This document shows, in pieces, positions 44,270-52,498 of a stretch of DNA of 64,000 nt. Each line of letters opens with the position of its first letter. The stretch's first letter is position 1. The translations under genes were made by a program, and so were the position numbers. The notes under the pieces are model-generated. The model made no database searches. It saw only the letters and a list, made by a program, of their open reading frames with translations, and was not told the origin of the DNA. The stretch lies in contig CAJULK010000010.1 in NCBI GenBank assembly GCA_910587455.1, forward strand, positions 1 through 64,000. Reading direction: 5' to 3'. The stretch comes from an uncultured Christensenellaceae bacterium (GTDB lineage: Bacteria; Bacillota; Clostridia; Christensenellales; Pumilibacteraceae).

Positions 44270-44761
44270 TTATTTCAAACTGCGCTTTATGCCCTGCGCG
44301 GACAGCGCGTGACAGATAGCGGCGGCGAGCGCATCGGCGGCATCGTCGGGCTTGGGCGTTTCTTTGAGCCGCAGCAGCGACTTGACCATGAACTGCACCT
44401 GCTGTTTCGCCGCCGTGCCGTTGCCCGTGACCGTCGATTTTATCTGCAAAGGCGTATATTCGAAAAGCCTCGGGCACAGCTTGGAGCACGCAAGCAGTAT
44501 AACGCCGCGCGCCTGCGCGACCTTTATGCCCGTCGTGATATTGGTATTGAAAAACAGTTCCTCTATCGCGATCTCGTCGGGCTTGACGTCGCAGACGAGT
44601 TCTTCCGTTTTCTTTTCTATGAGCGCAAGCCGCTCGGCGGTCGGAAGTTTTGCGGGCGTTTCGATCGCGCCGTAGTCAAGCGGGATCAGCTTCCCGTTGT
44701 CGTTTTCTATTATGCCGTACCCGACTATCGCATAGCCGGGATCGATTCCGAGTATTCTCAT
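44270..44761 (-). CDS. ruvC: Holliday junction resolvase RuvC
   Basis: A 163-residue endonuclease that cuts Holliday junctions held by RuvAB. The acidic catalytic residues can be read: Asp7 in MRILGIDPGYAIVGYG, Glu in AIEELFF, and the C-terminal pair in KPDDAADALAAAICH. The size is normal. It is separated from ruvAB by queA, tgt and a metallopeptidase gene, but it is read in the same direction. Confidence 0.96.
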   Translation of the reverse strand: MRILGIDPGYAIVGYGIIENDNGKLIPLDYGAIETPAKLPTAERLALIEKKTEELVCDVKPDEIAIEELFFNTNITTGIKVAQARGVILLACSKLCPRLFEYTPLQIKSTVTGNGTAAKQQVQFMVKSLLRLKETPKPDDAADALAAAICHALSAQGIKRSLK

Positions 44762-44794
44762 CTACCGTTCCTTTTCCGTTCTCGGTTTTTGTCG

Positions 44795-45481
44795 CTATCT
44801 GAACATAGACGTAAGCACCGAATATGTTTTTAACCGTTTTTTTCGAGCGGCGTGATCGGGAACGAATTTACCGACCTCCGCCCAGAACTCCCGACTGTGA
44901 TCGTGGTGAACGGTGTGCGCAAGCTCGTGCACGATAACGTACTCGACAGAACCGTCGTCGAGCATGACAAGCCGCCAATTAAGACGTATGTTACATTCGC
45001 CGTCGCAGCTTCCCCACTTGGTACGGGCATTGGTAAGAGCGAAAGATCTATACGAAAGCCCTATGCGCGCCGACGTTGCGCCGAGCCGAGCGCTAAGTTC
45101 GGTCTGCGCCGTTCTTTTATACCACGCCGCAAGCGCTTTGTCTCGCGCCGTTTTATCCGCGTATTTGACGGGCATGTACAAAACGCCGCAGGCTTTGTCG
45201 ACCGTTATGCGCTTGTGCGATTGCGACGGAACTATATCGTAATACCGTCCGTGCAAGAGCGCACATTCGCCGCGTTCGAGCGGCGCAAACATGTTCGATT
45301 TGTTTTTGTATTCGGTCAGTTTTTTGACTATCCACGCCGACTTTTGCGCGACGAATTCGTTTATATACTCTACCGACGTTCGCGGCGGGGCTTTTACTGT
45401 TACTGCCCCGTCGCGGATACTTATGGTAACCGTCTTGCGCTTGGATCTTACTATCGAATACTCTATACCGCCGCTAAACAT
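44795..45481 (-). CDS. YgjP-like zinc metallopeptidase (SprT/M48-like, DUF45)
   Basis: A 228-residue protein. The N-terminal part is a small beta domain (VRSKRKTVTISIRDG). The C-terminal part has the zinc motif HELAH in VIVHELAHTVHHDHS, then FWAEVGKFVPD with the third ligand or downstream acid, preceded by the family motif KTKWGSC-like TKWGSCDGEC. In E. coli YgjP has been linked to UTP hydrolysis, but the function of the family is poorly settled. It overlaps the tgt stop by 8 nt and is 33 nt before ruvC. Confidence 0.87.
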   Translation of the reverse strand: MFSGGIEYSIVRSKRKTVTISIRDGAVTVKAPPRTSVEYINEFVAQKSAWIVKKLTEYKNKSNMFAPLERGECALLHGRYYDIVPSQSHKRITVDKACGVLYMPVKYADKTARDKALAAWYKRTAQTELSARLGATSARIGLSYRSFALTNARTKWGSCDGECNIRLNWRLVMLDDGSVEYVIVHELAHTVHHDHSREFWAEVGKFVPDHAARKKRLKTYSVLTSMFR

Positions 45482-46625
45482 CGACTTGATCCGTCGGTTT
45501 GAGATTGTCCGTATACTCTTTGGTATTTCTGAACTCTCGCATGAAATCTCCGAACCTATCTTCCGCGATAGCCGCGCGTATCCGTTCCATCAGACGCATG
45601 AGATAATACAGATTATGATATGATATAAGCCTCGGGCCGAGCACTTCGCCCGTGTTCATCAAATGCCGCAGATAGCTGCGCGAGAAATTTTTGCACGTAT
45701 AGCAATCACATTCGGGATCGAGCGGACGCCGGTCCTCTTTGTACACCGCGTTGCGCACGGTCAGCTTGCCGCCGTGAGTGAATGCGAGTCCGTTGCGAGC
45801 GGTGCGTGTCGGAAGCACGCAATCGAACATATCGATACCGCGCAGCACGCCCTCGGCAAGACAGTCGGGACTGCCCACGCCCATGAGATACCGCGGCATG
45901 TTCTTGGGAAGCTCGGGCTGCAACACGTCGAGCATGCGGTACATAATATGTTTGGGTTCGCCTACCGACAGTCCGCCTATCGCAATGCCCGTTTTCGCAT
46001 ACGGCGCCGTTTCTCGCACCGCACGAAGCCGCAGGTCTTCGAACATATTGCCCTGAACTATGGGGAACAGCATCTGCCGTTCGTCCTTGTGATGCTTTAC
46101 GCAGCGGTCGAGCCATTTGACCGTTCTGTCGAGCGCACGCTCGGCGTATGTCTTGTCGCACCCCGCCGCGCTACATTCGTCGAACGCCATTATTATATCC
46201 GACCCGAGCGCGTTCTGAATATCTATCGACTTTTCGGGCGTAAACACATGCCGCGATCCGTCTATATGCGAATTGAACTCGACCCCGTCGTCGGTTATCT
46301 TATTGAGCCGCGACAGCGAAAAAACCTGAAAACCGCCGCTGTCGGTAAGTATCGGCTTGTTCCAGCCCATAAACTTATGAAGCCCGCCGCCCAGCTTGAC
46401 GATATCCTCGCCGGGACGCATATATAAATGATACGTATTGCCGAGAATTATCTGCGCGCCGAGTTCTTCTATCTCGTACGGCGCAAGCGTTTTTACCGTG
46501 GCCTGCGTGCCTACAGGCATGAACACGGGCGTTTCGATCACGCCGTGCGGCGTCGTAAACTCGCCTATCCTCGCGCCCGTCTGCTTGCAAACGTGTATTT
46601 CTCTGAACGAAAAGTTTTCTGCCAT
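45474..46625 (-). CDS. tgt: Queuine/preQ1 tRNA-ribosyltransferase
   Basis: A 383-residue TIM-barrel enzyme that exchanges guanine 34 in tRNAs with GU(N) anticodons for preQ1. The active-site motif DSGGFQVFSLS, the nucleophile region GVGSPDCLAEGVLRGIDMFDCVLPTR, and the zinc site (CDCYTCKNFSRSYLRHL, followed by ISYHN) are complete. QueA, which modifies the inserted base next, is encoded just upstream. The ATG at 46625 has no ribosome-binding site, but a good promoter ends 6 nt before it, so the mRNA is probably leaderless. Confidence 0.97.
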   Translation of the reverse strand: MAENFSFREIHVCKQTGARIGEFTTPHGVIETPVFMPVGTQATVKTLAPYEIEELGAQIILGNTYHLYMRPGEDIVKLGGGLHKFMGWNKPILTDSGGFQVFSLSRLNKITDDGVEFNSHIDGSRHVFTPEKSIDIQNALGSDIIMAFDECSAAGCDKTYAERALDRTVKWLDRCVKHHKDERQMLFPIVQGNMFEDLRLRAVRETAPYAKTGIAIGGLSVGEPKHIMYRMLDVLQPELPKNMPRYLMGVGSPDCLAEGVLRGIDMFDCVLPTRTARNGLAFTHGGKLTVRNAVYKEDRRPLDPECDCYTCKNFSRSYLRHLMNTGEVLGPRLISYHNLYYLMRLMERIRAAIAEDRFGDFMREFRNTKEYTDNLKPTDQVDV

Positions 46626-46631
46626 GCGTAT

Positions 46632-46660
46632 AATATAACACTATTCGCTTTATATTTCAA
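46632..46660 (-). promoter_or_regulatory. Leaderless promoter of tgt
   Basis: On the minus strand TTGAAA (46655-46660), 17 bp and TATATT (46632-46637), ending 6 nt before the ATG. The start point should coincide with the A of the start codon. Confidence 0.7.
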
Positions 46661-46699
46661 GCAATATCGAACCGAATTTTTTACAGTCTTATGTCTGCC

Positions 46700-46905
46700 T
46701 TCGCGCTCTGCCCGCGGCAAACGCAGCGCGCATCCGCCCGTGCATACGCGCTCACAACAGCAAAGTGGCGTCGGCTATGCTTATGCGAAGCAGGATTGGC
46801 GTTGCTTTTTAGAAGCAAGCAAGAGCAGGAAGTCCGAGCGCCGACCGATGGGAGTGTAGACCCACCTACATGACCGAGGGCGGCGCTAAGGCTGACGAAC
46901 TATTG
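46700..46905 (+). ncRNA. Candidate structured non-coding RNA between tgt and queA
   Basis: This gap has no credible gene, but it folds strongly on the plus strand. Four stems are seen: AGCGCG/CGCGCT (46725-46730 with 46747-46752); TTGCTT/AAGCAA (46802-46807 with 46813-46818); AGCGCCG/CGGCGCT (46837-46843 with 46881-46887), which encloses GTGTAG/CTACAT (46854-46859 with 46866-46871) with loop ACCCAC. GTCGGC (46770-46775) could pair instead with GCCGAC (46840-46845), as an alternative fold or pseudoknot. The size and nested layout recall intergenic Bacillota RNAs such as the raiA motif, but I cannot confirm identity. No clear promoter or terminator was found, and strand is inferred. Confidence 0.45.
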
Positions 46906-46911
46906 CGACGC

Positions 46912-47934
46912 TTATAAGAAGCAACAGGCGTCGCCGAACGAAAAGAAACGGTACTTATTCTCCACCGCCGTTCTGTACAGTTCGAGGGTCTTTTCCCTTC
47001 CGATAAAAGCGCTTACGAGCATAACGAGCGTCGATTCGGGCAAGTGGAAATTTGTTATCAGCGCGTCGACCGCCTTATACTTATACGGCGGATATATGAA
47101 AATGCTCGTTTCGCCGCTGCCGGCGGCAACCGTACCGTCCGATCTCGCGCAAGATTCGAGCACGCGCACCGATGTCGTTCCGACGGCTATCACTCTGCGC
47201 CCCGCCTTTTTTGCGGCATTTATTCTTTTTGCGGCTTCGTCGGTCAGCATATAATACTCGCTGTGCATTTTATGGTTTTCGACGCTGTCGGTCTTGACAG
47301 GCAGAAACGTGCCCAATCCGACGTGCAACAACACTTTGACAAACTCAACGCCTTTATTTTTCAGTTCGTTTATGAGCCGTTCCGTAAAATGCAGTCCCGC
47401 TGTCGGCGCGGCGGACGAACCGCTGTCCTTGGCGTACACCGTCTGATATCTGTCCTTGTCTTTTAGCTCGCCGTGGATATAGTGCGGAAGCGGCATTTCG
47501 CCTATGCGCATGAGAATATTTTCGAACACGCCCTCGTATTCGAACCGCACCGTGCGCTCGCCCTCGTCGCCTTCCTTTACAACGGTGCCCGTCATGTCGG
47601 GCGCGAATGTGAGTTTCGTGCCGAGCTTGGCACGCTTTGCCGGACGGCACACCGTTTCCCAAGTGACGGCGTCTATTCGTTTATTGAGCAAAAACGATAT
47701 GTTTGCGCCCGTTCCTTCCTTTACGCCCGTAATGCGCGCGGGAAGCACCTTCGTATTGTTTATTACGAGCATATCGTCGGGGCGCAAAAGCTCGGTCAGG
47801 TCGTAAAAGTGCTTATGTTCGGTCACGCCCGTTTTTCTGTCGTATACCAAAAGCCGCGACGCGTCTCGCGGCTCTATGGGTGTCTGAGCGATAAGCTCTT
47901 GCGGAAGATCGTAATAAAAATCGCTTTTATTCAT
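46912..47934 (-). CDS. queA: S-adenosylmethionine:tRNA ribosyltransferase-isomerase
   Basis: A 340-residue enzyme that transfers and isomerises the ribosyl part of S-adenosylmethionine onto preQ1 in tRNA, giving epoxyqueuosine. The N-terminus MNKSDFYYDLPQELIAQ and the motifs SRLLVYDR, HYIHGELKDKDRYQTVYAK, AAPTAGLHFT and DALITNFHLPESTL are all family-typical. The ATG at 47934 overlaps the ruvB stop by 8 nt; the longer open frame to 48015 runs inside ruvB and is not used. The next step in the pathway upstream of it, Tgt, is encoded on the far side of the RNA candidate. Confidence 0.96.
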   Translation of the reverse strand: MNKSDFYYDLPQELIAQTPIEPRDASRLLVYDRKTGVTEHKHFYDLTELLRPDDMLVINNTKVLPARITGVKEGTGANISFLLNKRIDAVTWETVCRPAKRAKLGTKLTFAPDMTGTVVKEGDEGERTVRFEYEGVFENILMRIGEMPLPHYIHGELKDKDRYQTVYAKDSGSSAAPTAGLHFTERLINELKNKGVEFVKVLLHVGLGTFLPVKTDSVENHKMHSEYYMLTDEAAKRINAAKKAGRRVIAVGTTSVRVLESCARSDGTVAAGSGETSIFIYPPYKYKAVDALITNFHLPESTLVMLVSAFIGREKTLELYRTAVENKYRFFSFGDACCFL

Positions 47935-48970
47935 TGCCGCCGCCGTTACCGAAAAATGATATTTGCTCCGCAGCTTTCTTGGACGGACGCAAGCCGAGAT
48001 GCTTATATGCCGCATCGAGCGCTATTCGTCCGCGCGGCGTTCTCGCTATGAACCCGAGCCGAATAAGATACGGCTCTATCACGTCCTCTATGGTATCGCC
48101 GTCCTCATTGACCGCCGCCGCGAGCGTGTCGAGCCCCGTCGGACCGCCGCCGAATTTATTTATGAGCGCGTCCAACAGCTTGATGTCGTTATAGTCGAGA
48201 CCGAGCGGATCTATTTCCATATCGGACAGCGCTTTCTTTGTTATGGCGAGATCGACGGCGCCGCCGTTAAACACCTGCGCAAAATCGCGCACGCGCTTTA
48301 ACAGCCGGTTTGCTATGCGCGGCGTGCCGCGCGAACGCGAAGCAAGCTCCGCCGCCGCCTCGTCGTCCACGGTGATCTTAAGAAGTTTTGCCGAACGCTT
48401 GATTATTCGTACGAGATCGCCCGCCGAATACGGCTCGAGCCTTAAAATGACTCCGAACCTGTCGCGAAGCGGACCTGTGAGCATACCTGCGCGCGTCGTC
48501 GCTCCTATGAGCGTGAATTTATTCAAATTGAGCCGAATGGACGTCGCCCCCGCGCCTTTGCCCGTGGAAATATCGAGCGCAAAATCTTCCATGGCGGGAT
48601 AAAGCACTTCCTCTATCGAATGATTGAGTCGGTGTATTTCGTCGAGAAACAGCACGTCGCGCTCTTGAAGATTGGTAAGCAGCGACGCAAGATTGGCAGC
48701 ACGCTCTATGCCCGGTCCGCTCGTGACCTTTATGTCCACCCCGAGCTCCGCGGCTATGATGTGAGCGAGCGTTGTTTTTCCGAGCCCCGGCGGGCCGAAA
48801 AGCAACACGTGATCGAGCGCTTCGCCGCGCGCTTTGCTCGCCTCGACGTAAACTTTTAAGTTGCGCTTGGCATTTTCCTGTCCGATATATTCGTCGAACG
48901 TTTTGGGTCTTAACGAAACGTCGCCGTCGTCGGTTATAAGTTCTTTGTTTGTTATAAAACGATTTTCCAT
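47927..48970 (-). CDS. ruvB: Holliday junction branch-migration helicase RuvB
   Basis: A 347-residue AAA+ motor. Walker A is LLFGPPGLGKTTLAH, Walker B FLDEIHR, sensor GATTRAG, and the arginine finger lies in GPLRDRFG. The C-terminal winged helix carries the typical YLIRLGFIARTPRGR. RuvB hexamers pump DNA through the RuvA-bound junction. It lies 68 nt after ruvA. Confidence 0.97.
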   Translation of the reverse strand: MENRFITNKELITDDGDVSLRPKTFDEYIGQENAKRNLKVYVEASKARGEALDHVLLFGPPGLGKTTLAHIIAAELGVDIKVTSGPGIERAANLASLLTNLQERDVLFLDEIHRLNHSIEEVLYPAMEDFALDISTGKGAGATSIRLNLNKFTLIGATTRAGMLTGPLRDRFGVILRLEPYSAGDLVRIIKRSAKLLKITVDDEAAAELASRSRGTPRIANRLLKRVRDFAQVFNGGAVDLAITKKALSDMEIDPLGLDYNDIKLLDALINKFGGGPTGLDTLAAAVNEDGDTIEDVIEPYLIRLGFIARTPRGRIALDAAYKHLGLRPSKKAAEQISFFGNGGGNE

Positions 48971-49038
48971 TTTCGTGATGATGTCCGTTTATACGAGTAC
49001 CGACCGCGCGAACACGCCGACTGCCTATCGCCGTAAAT

Positions 49039-49605
49039 TCAGCCGGCAAGCGCCGCGCGTATTATCTCTTCGGTGCTCATGCCCGATCTCGTTACCTTCT
49101 TGACTGCCGACTCCGCTTCCTGACGCTGATATCCGAGGCTGACGAGCGCAAGAACGGCATTCTCGTCGGCGGTGACGCCCGAAGTATCGGGAACGCCGCC
49201 GCCCGCATATTCTATCTTGCCTTTAAGCTCGAGCGCGATGCGCTCCGCCGTTTTCTTGCCTACGCCCTTGACCGTAGACAGCGCCGCGACGTCGCCCGAA
49301 GCGATCGCCGCTTTCAGTCTGTCGGGATTCATTCCGCCGAGCACAGTCACGGCGAGCTTGGGCCCGACGCCGCTCACGCCTATAAGGTTCAGAAAAAGCT
49401 CGCGCTCCGATTCCGATATAAACCCGTACAGCTCAAGCGCGTCCTCGCGCACGGCGAGATACGTATACAGCTTAGCCGTTTTCTTACGGCTCGCTTCGGC
49501 GCACGTATATCCCGACGCGGCGAGAGAAAAACCGACGCCGCCGCAATCTATAACGACGTGCCCGTCGGTTACGCCCGCGACGTCGCCCGCAATGTAATCG
49601 AACAT
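49039..49605 (-). CDS. ruvA: Holliday junction DNA-binding protein RuvA
   Basis: A 188-residue protein with an N-terminal OB fold (MFDYIAGDVAGVTDGHVVID), two helix-hairpin-helix motifs (LIGVSGVGPKLAV and LSTVKGVGKKTAERIALELK) and a C-terminal three-helix domain (ALVSLGYQRQEAESAVKKV) that contacts RuvB. It starts 6 nt after the recA stop, so recA-ruvA-ruvB are likely cotranscribed. Confidence 0.96.
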   Translation of the reverse strand: MFDYIAGDVAGVTDGHVVIDCGGVGFSLAASGYTCAEASRKKTAKLYTYLAVREDALELYGFISESERELFLNLIGVSGVGPKLAVTVLGGMNPDRLKAAIASGDVAALSTVKGVGKKTAERIALELKGKIEYAGGGVPDTSGVTADENAVLALVSLGYQRQEAESAVKKVTRSGMSTEEIIRAALAG

Positions 49606-49611
49606 GATTCG

Positions 49612-50712
49612 TTATTCCCGCGTAGTTTCGGGCGCTTCGTCCGTGCCGTCCGATGCGGTCTCGTCTGCAAACGGCACACCGCCTTTTTGCGCAATGCTCG
49701 CGCGTATCTTCGCGTCGAGTTCTTCCAAAAGCCCGGGACGGCTCAGTATGACCTGTTTGACCGTCTCTCTGCCCTGACCGAGCCGCTCGTCGTTATAAGA
49801 GAACCAAGAACCGCTCTTTACAATGAACCCGAGCTCTATCGCCATGTCGAGAATACTGCCCTCGTTGGATATGCCCTTGCCGAAAATAAGATCGAACTCG
49901 GCGGTCTTGAACGGAGGCGCGAGCTTGTTCTTTACGGCTTTTACCTTTGTGCGGTTGCCAATAACGTCTCCGCCGTCTTTGATCGGCTCGCCCTTTCTGA
50001 CGTCCAGCCTGACGCTCGCATAGAATTTGAGCGCTTTGCCGCCCGGCGTGACCTCGGGATTTCCGTACATAACGCCTATCTTTTCGCGCAGCTGATTTAT
50101 AAAGATTATACACGTCTTGGTCTTGTTGCACACGCCCGCTATCTTACGAAGCGCCTGCGACATGAGCCGCGCCTGCAATCCGACATGGCTGTCGCCTATC
50201 TCGCCGTCGATTTCGGCTTTGGGCGTGAGCGCCGCGACCGAGTCGATTACAACGACGTCCATAGCGCTCGACCGCACGAGTGCTTCCGCAATGTCGAGCG
50301 CCTGCTCGCCGTTATCGGGCTGACATATGTATAGCCGCGAAAGGTCTATGCCGAGCTTTTGCGCATACACGGGATCGAGCGCATGCTCCGCGTCGATAAA
50401 CGCGACCATGCCGCCCGTCTTTTGCGTTTCCGCAATTACGTGTAACGCGAGCGTGGTCTTACCGCTCGATTCGGGTCCGTATATTTCCACTATCCTGCCG
50501 CGCGGAAGTCCGCCGATACCGAGCGCAAGATCGATCGCAAGACAGCCTGTCGGGATCGCATCTACCTGATTGACTACGTTGTCGGTCATCTTCATGATAG
50601 AACCCTTGCCGTACGTCTTTTCGATTTGAGCGATGGTGTCGGCAAGCGCCTTTTCCTTTTCGGACTGCGTCATGTCGGTATTGTAAACCTTGAACTTTTC
50701 TTTTTTTTCCAT
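49612..50712 (-). CDS. recA: Recombinase RecA
   Basis: A 366-residue strand-exchange protein. Walker A is GPESSGKTT; also present are MAFIDAEHALDP (as VAFIDAEHALDP), the catalytic Glu region QPDNGEQALDIAE, Walker B VVVIDSVAALTP, loop 2 (FINQLREKIGVMYGNPEVTPGG) and an acidic C-terminus. The N-terminal extension of about 15 residues (MEKKEKFKVYNTD) is slightly long. The ATG has a clear AGGAG. The 82-nt gap before it contains a GCCG-CTT-CGGC hairpin; I see no LexA-type operator (GAAC-N4-GTTC) there. Confidence 0.98.
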   Translation of the reverse strand: MEKKEKFKVYNTDMTQSEKEKALADTIAQIEKTYGKGSIMKMTDNVVNQVDAIPTGCLAIDLALGIGGLPRGRIVEIYGPESSGKTTLALHVIAETQKTGGMVAFIDAEHALDPVYAQKLGIDLSRLYICQPDNGEQALDIAEALVRSSAMDVVVIDSVAALTPKAEIDGEIGDSHVGLQARLMSQALRKIAGVCNKTKTCIIFINQLREKIGVMYGNPEVTPGGKALKFYASVRLDVRKGEPIKDGGDVIGNRTKVKAVKNKLAPPFKTAEFDLIFGKGISNEGSILDMAIELGFIVKSGSWFSYNDERLGQGRETVKQVILSRPGLLEELDAKIRASIAQKGGVPFADETASDGTDEAPETTRE

Positions 50713-50794
50713 TATTATTTACTCCTTACGGTTTTTTACTGTGTTTTCGCTGTGCCGAAGCGGCAAAGCGTATACGAAAAAAATCTTATCGCCG

Positions 50795-51901
50795 CTATTC
50801 CGTCGGCTGCCCCGCCGCGGTGGGATTTTGCTGTTGCTGTTTAGCCGCTTGCACCTGCGCACGCGCTGCCGCCATACGCTGTCTGTTTTGCAAAAGGAAG
50901 TTGTAAAGCAAAAACAATGCGGTTTTGACTCCGCTTTTTATATTATAATCGCGGTCGCCGTCGAACACGTATCTGAACACGTTTATTTCCTTAGCGGAAG
51001 CCGCGCCTATCGCTATAAAGCATAACCCTACGGCGCCGCTTTGTGCGGTAGGTCCGGCATTGCCCGTCGTGGCAATAACGAAATCGCAGTCGCCGCTCGC
51101 CATCAGTCCGTTTGCCATATCATAAACCGTATCGCCGCTTACGACGCCCTTTTCCGCCATGACCTGAAGCGGCACGCCCAATCGCTTGTTCTTTGCGCTT
51201 ACCGTATAGGTGACGAGCGCTTCAGTCAAAAACTTGCTCGCGCCCGACAGCTCGGTAAACGCCGAAGCTATCGCGCCGCCCGTAAACGATTCGGCGATCT
51301 TGAGCTTCAAGCCGTCCTCGGCAAGCACAGCGGAAACGCGCTCCGCAAGGCTTATCCGATCGTACGAATAGGTGTATTTTCTGAGCACGTCGTTCAGCCG
51401 CACCGAGTACTCGTTCATCTTTTCCTGCGGCATGCTGTGCGGAAAACACGCATGCACCTCACATTCCATAAATTCGGGGAAAAATCCGAGCCGCACTTTG
51501 CTCTTTTTTACACAGTCTTTAGTAAGCGTTCTGAGCTCCGGTTCGGATATCCCGAACGTCTTGAAAACTATTACGCCGGGCTTCTTTTTGGTGATCAGAT
51601 TCATCACCGAAAGAAGATACCCCGGCGTGACCGAGCTTGACACGAAATGCAGTTTACCGTCGAGCTCGAAATTTCCCGGGCGCGACGACAGAGTGTCTTT
51701 ATACGTATCGTAAAATGCCGAAGTATTGCCGTCTATGACGACCGCGTCGCAAACCGCGCGCAGCTGCATGAGCGCCGCGTCTATATTATCGGCACCGACC
51801 GTTACGAACATTTCGGCGGAGTGACCGTTGTCGAACGCCGCGATCTTAGCTTCGCGCACGTCCACGGTCTGCCGATCTATCGACAAAAATCCCACCTTCA
51901 T
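50795..51901 (-). CDS. cinA: CinA-like protein with a divergent N-terminal domain
   Basis: A 368-residue protein. The C-terminal CinA domain (about 200-340) is clear: LKIAESFTGGAIASAFTELSGAS, LVTYTVSAKNKRLGV and VIATTGNAGP, as in nicotinamide-nucleotide amidases. The N-terminal MoaB/MocF-like region, about 150-200 residues, has diverged. The hallmark GGLGPT-x-DD-T motif is missing and only a VVIDGNTS-like segment stands at its place, so ADP-ribose pyrophosphatase activity is doubtful. The end is a Gln/Ala-rich tail (AARAQVQAAKQQQQ). It lies between pgsA and recA, the usual CinA-RecA neighbourhood in Bacillota. Confidence 0.85.
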   Translation of the reverse strand: MKVGFLSIDRQTVDVREAKIAAFDNGHSAEMFVTVGADNIDAALMQLRAVCDAVVIDGNTSAFYDTYKDTLSSRPGNFELDGKLHFVSSSVTPGYLLSVMNLITKKKPGVIVFKTFGISEPELRTLTKDCVKKSKVRLGFFPEFMECEVHACFPHSMPQEKMNEYSVRLNDVLRKYTYSYDRISLAERVSAVLAEDGLKLKIAESFTGGAIASAFTELSGASKFLTEALVTYTVSAKNKRLGVPLQVMAEKGVVSGDTVYDMANGLMASGDCDFVIATTGNAGPTAQSGAVGLCFIAIGAASAKEINVFRYVFDGDRDYNIKSGVKTALFLLYNFLLQNRQRMAAARAQVQAAKQQQQNPTAAGQPTE

Positions 51902-52498
51902 TTAGTCTTTCAAAACCTCCCGGTTCTTTATCAGATAGTGTGCGCCCGATATGAGCGTAAGAAGCGTCGCGGCGACCAACCCGCCGAACCCTGCGTAATA
52001 AAAAACGAGCGCTGCGATATGATTCCAATTAGCGAAGTCCGGCACCGGAATAAGCGCGAAAATAGCCGACATCTGAACCCATGTTTTTATCTTGCCTATC
52101 ATGTCGGCGGGCAGCACAACGCCTTTGTTTGCGGCTACCGTGCGGAATCCGCTTATCATAAGCTCGCGCATAAGAATTATCATCGTGCATACCGCGACCG
52201 ATATGGCGAAAACATTCTGCGGCGCGACGTACGGCGGAGTGATGCATATAGCTATAAGCGCGCACGCAACTATCATCTTGTCCGCTATCGGATCGAGAAA
52301 CTTCCCGAACGCCGTAACAAGATTGTTCTTGCGCGCGATATATCCGTCTATAAAATCGGTCATGCACGCTAGCGCAAACACGCAAGCCGCGGCGAGCGTA
52401 TGCCCCTCAAACTCCACGAAAAACAGCACCGCAAACACGGGTATCATGAGAATCCGAAACAGGGTTATTTTATTGGGTAAATTCATGCTCATTGACAT
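51902..52498 (-). CDS. pgsA: CDP-diacylglycerol-glycerol-3-phosphate 3-phosphatidyltransferase
   Basis: A 198-residue membrane enzyme that makes phosphatidylglycerol phosphate. The CDP-alcohol phosphotransferase motif D-G-x2-A-R-x8-G-x3-D-x3-D is complete (DGYIARKNN... GKFLDPIADK). Several hydrophobic helices follow, and the N-terminus MNLPNKITLFRILMIPVF is family-typical. It overlaps the rimO stop by 10 nt and ends 1 nt before cinA. The first in-frame ATG (52498) and a second at 52486 are both possible starts. Confidence 0.94.
   Translation of the reverse strand: MSMSMNLPNKITLFRILMIPVFAVLFFVEFEGHTLAAACVFALACMTDFIDGYIARKNNLVTAFGKFLDPIADKMIVACALIAICITPPYVAPQNVFAISVAVCTMIILMRELMISGFRTVAANKGVVLPADMIGKIKTWVQMSAIFALIPVPDFANWNHIAALVFYYAGFGGLVAATLLTLISGAHYLIKNREVLKD

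Noticed and set aside
46681..46873. Small plus-strand frames in the queA-tgt gap
   Set aside because: They are Arg/Ser-rich without start signals; the region is better explained as structured RNA.
50713..50794. SOS operator before recA
   Set aside because: No GAAC-N4-GTTC or similar LexA box is visible in the gap.
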